Of a DNA stretch of 24,686 nt, positions 8,642 to 15,345 are shown one piece after another. How positions within the stretch are numbered: the stretch's first letter is position 1; every line of letters starts with the position of its first letter. Position numbers and translations under genes: made by a program. Where the stretch lies: positions 1 through 24,686 of the forward strand of contig CAZJYC010000036.1 of the NCBI GenBank assembly GCA_964550165.1, in the 5' to 3' direction. The DNA is from CAZJYC01 sp964550165 (GTDB lineage: Bacteria > Acidobacteriota > Aminicenantia > Aminicenantales > Aminicenantaceae). The notes under the pieces were generated by a model, which did no database searches, was not told the origin of the DNA, and saw only the letters and a program-made list of their open reading frames with translations.

Positions 8642-8908
8642 ATGAAGGATTTTGCCAGGGCTCTCCGCTACATTCCCGGATACAAGAATATCATTTTTTT
8701 CTCTTCAGGCTTTCCCAGAGGCCTGTTATACGGCCAGCACCAACCTTTCCGGGAAAGCTACGAGGAGATGAGCAAAGAGTTGGCCACCTCCAACTGCCCT
8801 GTTTTTGCGGTAAACACAGAAGGAGCACGCGCTTATTCCCAGCCGGGCCAGGCAGCAGGCTCGAAGGCCCGGGCTGCGCGGGTATTTAAGGTAATCGACA
8901 AAGAATAA
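8642..8908 (+). pseudogene. Fragment of a second VWFA-related gene
   Basis: An 88-codon frame begins MKDFARALRYIPGYKNIIFF, SSGFPRG, and continues through ELATSNCPVFAVNTEGARA. This is the middle of a VWFA-related domain (the strand after 'PGYKN' and the 'VFAVNTEGAR' strand), without the signal peptide, N-terminal strand or the C-terminal GYFA end. After GARAY the sequence no longer follows the family and stops. The start has GAGGAG eight bases upstream, so it may still be translated. It is much richer in G+C (64 of 120 bases at 8701-8820) than the VWFA gene before it. I read it as a remnant of a native paralogue or of the original gene, cut off at its right end close to the foldback element. 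Confidence 0.65.
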
Positions 8909-8913
8909 AGAAT

Positions 8914-9282
8914 TCTCTTCCATTTTGTGTGGATAGAGAAGATATGGGTAACAAAAAATCCTCTCAGAGATGGCCGAAGCGACCATTGAAGGTTTAGCCT
9001 TCCCGAGCTGCCCTTGAGGAGATTCCCAGCGGAGGCTAAGTGGTGAGAAAACCGTTTGAAGGCTGAGCGGGCACGGTTCCTCGACCGAAGGGAGAGGAGA
9101 GCGAAGCCTGAAACCGAGCGGGATTTGCCTCGCTGGGGCAAAGCCCGCGTGTTTTCGAACCACTTAGTCGGAGCGATCCGCAGCCGCCGAGAAGGGCTGC
9201 GAGGGAACGGCGTTAAAAACCTGAAGGGGAGCGAGGCCATCTTGAAGAGAGCTTTCAAGCGATCCACACAAAATGGAAGAGA
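8914..9282. mobile_element. MITE-like foldback element, 369 bp, 21-bp terminal inverted repeats
   Basis: The ends 8914-8934 and 9262-9282 are perfect 21-bp inverted repeats. Inside, further matching blocks lie in inverted, colinear order: AGATGGCC (8968-8975) with GGCCATCT (9235-9242), AGGTTT (8990-8995) with AAACCT (9217-9222), and CTAAGTGGT (9036-9044) with ACCACTTAG (9159-9167). The two arms of about 130 bp are thus diverged inverted copies around a centre. The centre holds its own 12-bp hairpin with one mismatch (9118-9129 and 9137-9148). No transposase is encoded. The 9-mer AATAAAGAA occurs on both sides (8904-8912 and 9287-9295) but not flush with the ends, so it is only a possible target duplication. 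It could alternatively be a structured RNA. Confidence 0.6.
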
Positions 9283-9361
9283 GCGAAATAAAGAAACTCT
9301 TTTTTCCTGAAGACGACTTCTCCCCCGATGATCTTTGAGGCGTCGGTTTTATTCCTGTCCC

Positions 9362-9679
9362 TTAGATGCTGAATTTTTTATAAGGGCAATCGCTGCAAAT
9401 CCGGTCAAGCTTTTTTATATTTTCCAGAGGAGAATCCTCTGTTCCCTGCTGGGGAAAAAAATTTAGAACACTCTCGTTGCATTTCTCACTCTCCAGCCAT
9501 CTTGTCTCGCACAGATTGGACAGCCACTCGACCCTTTCGCCACTATCTTTCCAGAAAAATTCTTCACACTGATCGCATCTGTACAAGGGCTTGACAGAAT
9601 CGGTCTTCTTGACCTTGGCATCATAGATATGTCTTATGGTTTTGCTGGAGCAAAAGGGACAAAGATATTCTTCGAGCAT
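9362..9679 (-). CDS. Small cysteine-rich zinc-ribbon protein
   Basis: The protein of 105 residues begins MLEEYLCPFCSSKTIRHIYD. Two CxxC knuckles (CPFC near residue 7 and CDQC near 35) form a likely zinc ribbon. Four more cysteines follow, including CSDC near the C-terminus, and may bind a second metal. No family is recognised. Start: an in-frame TTG at 9736 exists, but the ATG at 9679 is preceded by AGGAG at good spacing on the minus strand. It stands alone downstream of the PAS regulator, with about 240 bases between them. A 6-bp inverted repeat GCTGGC/GCCAGC (9755-9760 and 9773-9778) lies in its upstream region. Function unknown. Confidence 0.6.
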   Translation of the reverse strand: MLEEYLCPFCSSKTIRHIYDAKVKKTDSVKPLYRCDQCEEFFWKDSGERVEWLSNLCETRWLESEKCNESVLNFFPQQGTEDSPLENIKKLDRICSDCPYKKFSI

Positions 9680-9917
9680 CGATCTCTCCTGTGAATGAGG
9701 ATTTGTTTTTTTTGCGCCCCGCCGGATGGAATTCAATTCTCATCATCCGCCTTCGCTGGCCTTTCCCCCGAAGCCAGCATCATCGTTAAATTTTGACCCC
9801 TGGTCCGTCCGATGCCAATTTAATAGATAACTTTTTGAAGAAAGAATTATCAACAGGGATATAAAGGGTAAAGAATGGGTATAGAAAACACCCGTTAAAT
9901 AATAAGGGAGCTCAGGC

Positions 9918-11519
9918 TTACAAGTGGCGAAGGAAAGACGTCAAATTCATGTTCCTCTTGGATATTCCGATTTTATGCCTGATATTCTTGCGGTGTTTTT
10001 CGACAGTCTGGTAAGAAATATTCAAAAGGCTGGAAATATCCTTGCTCGTCAGGCCTCCTTTTATAAAGTTGCAGACCTCAATTTCCCGAGGAGTCAGCTT
10101 TAACCGTCTTTCGGTAATTCTGCTGCCGAATGAAGACGTCAATTCTTTCAAGTGATGCTGGAGCAATTCGATATGCCTGGAATTTGCATTCTCCATTTTA
10201 AGCTTCTCTAAAATCGGGCCCAGGACCAGACTAGCGTTGGTATGAATATCTTCTCTGATCTTCCTCTTTTCCACTTCAATCTGAGCGATGATTTCCCGAA
10301 GGGCAATATTTTTCTTCTCCAGGGCGAACTTCTGCTGCTGGAGCTTTGACTCAGAGGTTCTGAGCGCGGCTTCCGCTTTCTTTCTTTCAACAATTTCCCG
10401 CTGAAGACGTTTATTAGCGGCCTTCAGCCTGGCGGTGCGCTCTCCCACCAGCTTTTCGAGATGGCTCCTGTATTTTTTTAATTCTTCCTCGACTCTCTTG
10501 CGCTGGAGGGCGACGGAAGCCTGGCCGATGAATGCTTCTATCAAGTCGAATCTACCCAGACCCCGTCCTTTCCTCGTGATAATTACGGTGTTCCCAAACA
10601 ATTCTCCCTTCCTTGTGAAACCCATAGTGTAGATATCCCCAAAATTGAAGAGTTTCTCAAATCTCTGACACATGCGTTTCGGAATTTTCCCAAAACTCAG
10701 AACATGCAGACCTCCAGGAACCTTGACCAGCCTGCCAGAGGTGAGTCCTTTCCAGGCTTCATCATTCACCGGAAAGCAGATCTGGAAAATATTCCTGCCC
10801 AAATTCATCGTAATGCTTTCAATATCTTTCCTTTTCCCCAGCAGAGCACGCACATGGAGGCATCGAGTTTCAGGGCTGAATGAATTGACAGCGACAGAAG
10901 AGTCGCCAACAAGCTCTCGCAGCCTTTTGCCTATAAACTGGTAGATATTCGCACTGAGGGGAAACTGCACAAATTCCATGGCAGTTCTGGACAAAAAGGA
11001 AAGGCCGCTCGCATACTGCCTCTCTTTCTCCTCCTGCTGCTTGCGCTCGGTGATGTCTCTTGTAACGGCGTGAACGCCCACGATCTTCCCCCTCTCTCTT
11101 GCACAGCTAAGGCGAACCTCGCTGACATGAGCCGTCCCATCTTTGTCGAGCCAGGCGAACTCCTGGCTCTCTGGCATTTTTCCCCTTATCAGGGACTCAA
11201 AAATCTCATAATACCTGGAAATATCTTTAGCTCGAAATATGGGAAGCTTTGAGAAATGTTTATCAATGACTTCTTCAGGAGCACAACCTGTCTTTTTAAA
11301 AAAAGCCGTATTGCTGTAGGTGATCACTCCTTCCAGGTTCACCGTGATCATGCTGTCCGCAGCCAGCTCAACCATATTCCGATATTTCTGCTCTGATTCC
11401 CTCAATCTATCCTCAGCCCGCCTGCAATCGGTTATCTCTCTCTCCAGCTCAGCTATCCTTTGGTGAACTCCACTCAATTCATCGGTGAGCTGGTCCTTTG
11501 TCTTCTTTTCATCTTTCAT
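9918..11519 (-). CDS. PAS/GAF sensor with C-terminal LuxR-type DNA-binding domain
   Basis: The protein of 533 residues appears to be a soluble one-component transcription regulator. An N-terminal coiled coil (about 1-42) leads into a PAS domain with PAC tail (about 43-160, ending VTRDITERK) and a GAF-like region (about 165-340). A long coiled coil follows (about 340-425), then a helical linker and a LuxR helix-turn-helix (about 472-530: LTPREIEVCNFIKGGLTSKD, then ISSLLNISYQTVEKHRKNIR). No histidine kinase or receiver domain is present, and no transmembrane segment is visible. The ATG has AAGGAGGAG about six bases upstream. It lies about 100 bases downstream of the amidohydrolase gene on the same strand and may be co-transcribed. 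Ligand and targets are unknown. Confidence 0.88.
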   Translation of the reverse strand: MKDEKKTKDQLTDELSGVHQRIAELEREITDCRRAEDRLRESEQKYRNMVELAADSMITVNLEGVITYSNTAFFKKTGCAPEEVIDKHFSKLPIFRAKDISRYYEIFESLIRGKMPESQEFAWLDKDGTAHVSEVRLSCARERGKIVGVHAVTRDITERKQQEEKERQYASGLSFLSRTAMEFVQFPLSANIYQFIGKRLRELVGDSSVAVNSFSPETRCLHVRALLGKRKDIESITMNLGRNIFQICFPVNDEAWKGLTSGRLVKVPGGLHVLSFGKIPKRMCQRFEKLFNFGDIYTMGFTRKGELFGNTVIITRKGRGLGRFDLIEAFIGQASVALQRKRVEEELKKYRSHLEKLVGERTARLKAANKRLQREIVERKKAEAALRTSESKLQQQKFALEKKNIALREIIAQIEVEKRKIREDIHTNASLVLGPILEKLKMENANSRHIELLQHHLKELTSSFGSRITERRLKLTPREIEVCNFIKGGLTSKDISSLLNISYQTVEKHRKNIRHKIGISKRNMNLTSFLRHL

Positions 11520-11619
11520 TCTACGCTCCTCCTTAACAGGAATTTATTTTTATTGTCAAAAGGCCGCGTTTATTTGCAAGTGCCGCCGGATAAGATTCGC
11601 TGAGGCCACTGTCAGATGT

Positions 11620-13392
11620 TTATCTCCTCTCGAAAACAATTTGCCCATCGACGATGGTGTAAACAACCTCCGCTTTCAAAATCTCATCTTCGGGAATGGC
11701 GAGCAGATTGCGGTCAAAGACAGTGATATCCGCAAGCTTTCCTGGCTCCAAAGAGCCGCGGATATCGGCTTCAAAAGCAGCATAGGCATTGTTGATGGTG
11801 TAAGCCCGGATCGCTTCCTCCATAGAGATGCGTTGCTCTGGGAACCAGCCTTTCTCCGGAGTCGCTTTCACCGTCTTTCGCGCTACGGCCGCGTAAATCA
11901 AATATTTGGGATGCATATGGTAGAGAGCCGCACTTGTGCCAGGCCAGTCCGAGCCGAAGCTGAGCACGGCTCCGTTATCCAGGAGCGATTTAAAAGCATA
12001 GGCGCCTTTGCATCTTTCATGCCCGATTCTTTCTTCCATCCATCGCATATCGTCAGAGAGATGATAAGGATTGACCTCGGCAATGACATTCAGAGCTTTG
12101 AAGCGGGGGAAATCCTGGGGCCTTACCACTTGAGCATGGATAATCCTGAATCCCTTTAAGTCTACACCTTCGTTCCGGAGCCGCTCGTAAATGTCGAGCA
12201 TCTCAGCCACACCTCTGTCTCCGATGGCATGGACATTGGGAACAAAGCCCGCTTCCAGACCCTTTTTGATGAGTTTGTACATCTTTTCCATATTGCCCGC
12301 TTTGAGCTGAGGGTCGTCGGAGGTGTGGGGACGCCAGTGGCCGTAGTTATCCGGTTCGTCGCTGTAAGGCTCAAAGAAAAGAGCGCCATAAGTTCCCATG
12401 ATGCCGTCAATATAGCCTTTGAGCGCTCCGTAGCGCAGCCACAAATCTTTTTGCCTTGTTTTGGGATGAAGGCCCATGCTGAAGCCATTTTCTTTCAATT
12501 CGGCGCCTCGGGAAAGGTCCGGCCTCAGCCAGACCCGGCAGGTCAGCTCTCCTTTCTCCTGAAGCTCGATGAAACGCTGAGCCTGGTCCGCTGTTGCGAT
12601 ATCGTGGATTTCGACAATGCCTGCCTCGCGCAGCGCTTGAAGCGCTGCCCGGTTCTCATCCAGAAGCCTCTTTTTTGATTTTGGCTTTCGGGCTTTAACC
12701 AATCTGTCAAAGGCCGGGGAGGGCCGGAAGATGATGCCAGTGGGCTTGCCATCCTTTGCCACTTCCATGCCCTGAAACTTGGCTTTTTCCAGGCCTGCAG
12801 CCTTGAGAGCCTGGGTGTTGGCCAGCCACTCTTTGTAATCAAAGCGGCAGAGAAAACAGGGATTATTCGGTGTCAAATCGTCGATCATAGACCTGTTGGG
12901 ACGCCAGGCTTTCTTTTTATCTGAAGTTTTTTGCCCTGCATCTCCCAAGGCCCACTGCTCGTAGGCGCCCCAGAGCCCTCCGGTTATCCACTCGCCGTCA
13001 TCCAGAATTTCGACAACCCTTTCGATCTCAGCCCTGAGTCCTTTCTCATCGGAGACCGTCATCAAGTTGGCATCGTTAATCAGAGCGCCTGCGCTCGCAA
13101 AATGAACATGGGCATCGATAATGCCCGGCGTCACAAATTTCCCTTCCAGATCGATGACCCTGGTCTCCGGCCCGATGTATCTTTTCGCCTGGCTGACATT
13201 CTCACAGACAGCGGTGATCGTGTTTCCTGTTACTACCAAAGCTCTTGCCGATGGATTTTCTGGGCTGACAGTATGGATTGTGCCGTTGAGCAGGACAAGG
13301 TCGGCAGCGCTCTTTTGAGAGCATCCAGAAAATAACAAAAGGATGATCGAAGCCATAATGCTGGTTATAGAAATAAATTTAAGTTTCCCCAT
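11620..13392 (-). CDS. Amidohydrolase family 3 (YtcJ-like) lipoprotein
   Basis: The protein of 590 residues is a predicted metal-dependent hydrolase of the amidohydrolase superfamily. A lipoprotein signal ends in the lipobox LFSGC (Cys24), so it should be membrane-anchored outside the cytoplasm. The metal-binding HxH is at His95/His97 (PGIIDAHVHF). Later conserved elements are NVHAIGDRG, the RIIHAQ strand and the SFGSDWPGT segment with the catalytic Asp. The C-terminus returns to the small beta domain (GSLEPGKLADITVFDRN). Start: ATG at 13392 with GGAGG upstream gives a proper lipoprotein signal; an ATG at 13425 would add 11 residues before it. The substrate cannot be told from sequence; family members act on diverse amides. 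Confidence 0.9.
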   Translation of the reverse strand: MGKLKFISITSIMASIILLLFSGCSQKSAADLVLLNGTIHTVSPENPSARALVVTGNTITAVCENVSQAKRYIGPETRVIDLEGKFVTPGIIDAHVHFASAGALINDANLMTVSDEKGLRAEIERVVEILDDGEWITGGLWGAYEQWALGDAGQKTSDKKKAWRPNRSMIDDLTPNNPCFLCRFDYKEWLANTQALKAAGLEKAKFQGMEVAKDGKPTGIIFRPSPAFDRLVKARKPKSKKRLLDENRAALQALREAGIVEIHDIATADQAQRFIELQEKGELTCRVWLRPDLSRGAELKENGFSMGLHPKTRQKDLWLRYGALKGYIDGIMGTYGALFFEPYSDEPDNYGHWRPHTSDDPQLKAGNMEKMYKLIKKGLEAGFVPNVHAIGDRGVAEMLDIYERLRNEGVDLKGFRIIHAQVVRPQDFPRFKALNVIAEVNPYHLSDDMRWMEERIGHERCKGAYAFKSLLDNGAVLSFGSDWPGTSAALYHMHPKYLIYAAVARKTVKATPEKGWFPEQRISMEEAIRAYTINNAYAAFEADIRGSLEPGKLADITVFDRNLLAIPEDEILKAEVVYTIVDGQIVFERR

Positions 13393-13438
13393 CTTTCCTC
13401 CAGACAAGCAATTTTCAGTTAACATCTAAATTGAAGAA

Positions 13439-13468
13439 ATTATATTCATTCCAAAAAGCACTTGTCAA
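13439..13468 (-). promoter_or_regulatory. Consensus sigma70 promoter of the amidohydrolase gene
   Basis: On the minus strand TTGACA (complement of 13463-13468), an 18-base spacer and TATAAT (complement of 13439-13444) match the consensus at all twelve hexamer positions. Transcription would begin near 13432, about 40 bases before the ATG at 13392. Confidence 0.8.
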
Positions 13469-13524
13469 AACAAAAAGGGAGAAAGGGAGCAGATCTTTCA
13501 AAGCTGAGCCATTATTTCCTCCGT

Positions 13525-13668
13525 TTTGAATCGAACCTGGCTTTATCTCTCGCTGCAGGCTTGGCGGTCAAGCTGACATTCTTAGACAATTACGACAACA
13601 AACCGGTCGGCGAAGGCATCAAGAAAAATGACATCGCCCTTCTCGCCGGATTGTCCGCAAAATTCTGA
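13525..13668 (+). pseudogene. Remnant of a DUF481-like outer-membrane protein, C-terminal end only
   Basis: The translation FESNLALSLAAGLAVKLTFL, DNYDNKP, then KKNDIALLAGLSAKF looks like the last beta-strands of DUF481 (YdiY-type) outer-membrane proteins. These typically end in a 'KNDT.L..GL.YKF' strand with a terminal Phe. Only about 48 codons are recognisable. The frame extends upstream to a TTG at 13462, but that part is lysine-rich, overlaps the amidohydrolase promoter and does not continue the barrel pattern. No ribosome binding site is evident. It is best read as the tail of a deleted gene. The assignment rests on short pattern similarity and could be wrong. Confidence 0.5.
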
Positions 13669-13987
13669 GGCCCTAAAATCCAAAAAAACAAATCACCTTG
13701 ATAATCCATAAAAATTTTATCATCCTTCTGATAAAAAGCGATAAGACTATTGACTCAAAAACTTGCTTATCTTCTTTATTTTCAATCTTATAAAGAAGAA
13801 AAATGCCTTTTTCACTGTAACTGTTGGCTACCTCTGACCGCTTGTATCGAATCAAACAAATGACTGTCACTTTATTCCCAAAAAAAATTGGCTTAGCGGT
13901 TGATAAATTGTCCTTATGGGTATAAAATATTGGACAAGAGCGAAAATTCCAATCGCTAATTGAAAATTCCTTCAATTCATAAAATAA
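13669..13987. other. AT-rich intergenic region
   Basis: About 320 bases of low-GC sequence. A 100-codon open frame on the minus strand (13673-13975) has no recognisable family and looks like chance in AT-rich DNA. A promoter for the downstream lipoprotein lies at 13900-13928. Nothing else is supported. Confidence 0.5.
13900..13928 (+). promoter_or_regulatory. Promoter of the NTF2-like lipoprotein gene
   Basis: TTGATA (13900-13905), a 17-base spacer and TAAAAT (13923-13928) give a good sigma70-type match about 80 bases before the ATG at 14009. TATAAA at 13921-13926 is an overlapping alternative -10 box. Confidence 0.5.
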
Positions 13988-14008
13988 ATGAGCCCAAAGG
14001 AGGGAATC

Positions 14009-14491
14009 ATGAAATCCACAAGTTACGCATTAGTCTTTTTGCTCGTTCTTTGCTTTGCCCTTGCGTCCTGCGCTCCTCAAAAAGAAGAATTTGACGCGGA
14101 AATGGCCCGCAAAGCCATCGAAGAGGCGAATCTCAAATTTTCTGAGGCGGTTCGTCAGGGTGACGCCGCAGCTTTGGCCGCCTCGTACACAGAAGATGCA
14201 ACAATTCTGCCGCCTGAAAGCGATATGATCCAGGGAAGGCAGGGAATCGAAGCCTTCTGGAATGGCGGCCTTCAGACGGGAATCAAGGACATAGTTTTAA
14301 CCACAGTCGATGTATTCGGCAGCGGCGATCTGGCCTATGAGACAGGCAAGTACAGCGTGACAATCCAGCCTGAAGGACAGGAGCCTGTTGAGCAAAAAGG
14401 CAAATACGTCGTTGTCTGGAAAAAGTCCGCTGATGGGACATGGAAACTCCATGTCGACATCTGGAACAGCAGCATGCCAGCTCAACAGTGA
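14009..14491 (+). CDS. SnoaL/DUF4440-like (NTF2-fold) lipoprotein
   Basis: The protein of 160 residues has a lipoprotein signal ending in LASC (Cys21). A single NTF2-like domain follows: the helix AIEEANLKFSEAVRQGDAAA, then ASYTEDATILPPESDMIQGR, the IEAFW helix, and beta-strands ending GKYVVVWKKSADGTWKLHVD. This is the pattern of DUF4440/SnoaL-like proteins, which bind small molecules or act as isomerase-like or chaperone-like domains; no catalytic role can be assigned. The start is the ATG at 14009, which has AAGGAGG five bases upstream; an ATG at 13988 would add seven residues and place this site inside the gene. It appears monocistronic, with its own promoter and a 3' hairpin. Confidence 0.85.
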   Translation: MKSTSYALVFLLVLCFALASCAPQKEEFDAEMARKAIEEANLKFSEAVRQGDAAALAASYTEDATILPPESDMIQGRQGIEAFWNGGLQTGIKDIVLTTVDVFGSGDLAYETGKYSVTIQPEGQEPVEQKGKYVVVWKKSADGTWKLHVDIWNSSMPAQQ

Positions 14492-14520
14492 CAGGCTAAA
14501 AGCTATGGGCGGTTAGCCTG
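14492..14520 (+). terminator. 3' hairpin directly after the NTF2-like gene
   Basis: A perfect 8-bp inverted repeat (CAGGCTAA / TTAGCCTG) with a 13-base loop begins at the base after the stop codon. There is no following T-run, so it is at best a weak or factor-assisted terminator or an RNA-stabilising 3' stem. Confidence 0.35.
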
Positions 14521-14716
14521 AACATAGAGCTTCTAACAGAAGAATCAGGAAACAAACGATATTTCGAGGTGACTCCATCTAATCAAAATTAACACTCCCC
14601 GCAGAGTCCAATAAAACTCTTGAGGTGCGTATAAAATATAAAAGTGCGAATTTAACAATTAAAGCTCGACCTTTCCCTCATTAACTTTCTACGAAGCGAG
14701 CTCTGTCGACCGCGCC

Positions 14717-14939
14717 ATGAAAGATGTTTTCAACATTCAGGACGAGGGATCTCCTTCCTGTTGACAATAAGCACACAATAGATTACACAAGGATTTTCAT
14801 CGTGAACGTGGATGATTATGCGTATATTGTCCCGTTCATCGAAGATGAAAAGACGATTTTCCTGAAAACGATTATTCCCAGTCGGAAGATGACAAGAAAA
14901 TATTTAGGAGGAAAGCGACGTGAAAAAGAACAAGGATGA
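14717..14939 (+). pseudogene. Frameshifted type II toxin gene (BrnT-like)
   Basis: The frame ending at 14939 gives DLLPVDNKHTIDYTRIFIVN, VDDYAYIVPFIEDEKTIFLK, then TIIPSRKMTRKYLGG. This resembles the C-terminal part of small toxins often paired with CopG antitoxins. The preceding residues MKDVFNIQDEG lie in another frame (ATG at 14717). The two join at about 14746-14750, where one missing base would restore ...QDEG-DLLPV.... A typical family N-terminus before this is not found upstream in any frame I checked, so a 5' deletion is also likely. The intact antitoxin gene overlaps the 3' end. The family call is from recollection of the conserved YAYIVPF and FLKTIIPSRK pattern, so the exact toxin family name is uncertain. 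Confidence 0.55.
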
Positions 14940-15195
14940 AAAAAAAATTCTTGATTCTGTCGAACGCGGAGAATGGAGGACAATACCGGACGTCGAAAAG
15001 GAATCCCGTCGTTATCAGAAATATGCTCGGTCCACTTTTCGCAAGGATAAGAGAATTAACATCCGGATTTCGGAGAAAGATCTCATCAAACTCCAGAGAA
15101 GGGCTGCTAAGGAAGGCCTCCCTTATCAGACGTTCATCTCCAGCATTCTTCACAAATTTGTTTCAGGGCAATTCATGGAGAAATCATCCGAATGA
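14920..15195 (+). CDS. CopG-type antitoxin
   Basis: The protein of 91 residues has an N-terminal segment (LDSVERGEWRTIPDVEKESR) that probably contacts the toxin. A ribbon-helix-helix DNA-binding segment follows (RINIRISEKDLIKLQRRAAK, then EGLPYQTFISSILHKF). The GTG start has AGGAGG eight bases upstream and overlaps the toxin frame by 20 bases, the usual toxin-first order for this pair. Known relatives neutralise the toxin and repress their own operon. Here the toxin is broken, so the antitoxin may be an orphan acting as a DNA-binding protein or may protect against related toxins elsewhere. The reading frame is intact. Confidence 0.78.
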   Translation: MKKNKDEKKILDSVERGEWRTIPDVEKESRRYQKYARSTFRKDKRINIRISEKDLIKLQRRAAKEGLPYQTFISSILHKFVSGQFMEKSSE

Positions 15196-15276
15196 CCGTT
15201 TCCATAAGGCTGATGGCGTCGACTACAACGGAGCGAATTTAAGCCGCTATTCTGATCCGCTCGAACCCTGTTTTCA

Positions 15277-15305
15277 TTGCAAATGGTGGTTGACTAAGAT
15301 ATATT
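15277..15305 (+). promoter_or_regulatory. Possible promoter of the S9 peptidase pair
   Basis: TTGCAA (15277-15282), a 17-base spacer and TATATT (15300-15305) lie about 40 bases before the ATG at 15346. The -35 box is only a partial match. Confidence 0.4.
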
Positions 15306-15345
15306 TTTAGTTCCGAGTTTTAAATATGTTTCGAGGAGGGAATGC

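Noticed and set aside
8904..9295. AATAAAGAA on both sides of the foldback element as a target-site duplication
   Set aside because: The copies are one and four bases away from the element ends, and such A-rich nine-mers can recur by chance; kept only as a possibility.
8726..9310. Open frames on both strands across the foldback element
   Set aside because: They arise from the inverted repeat's GC-rich arms; arginine-rich low-complexity translations and no family resemblance.
13673..13975. 100-codon open frame on the minus strand
   Set aside because: AT-rich, no recognised family, no evident ribosome site, and it lies across the promoter of the downstream lipoprotein.
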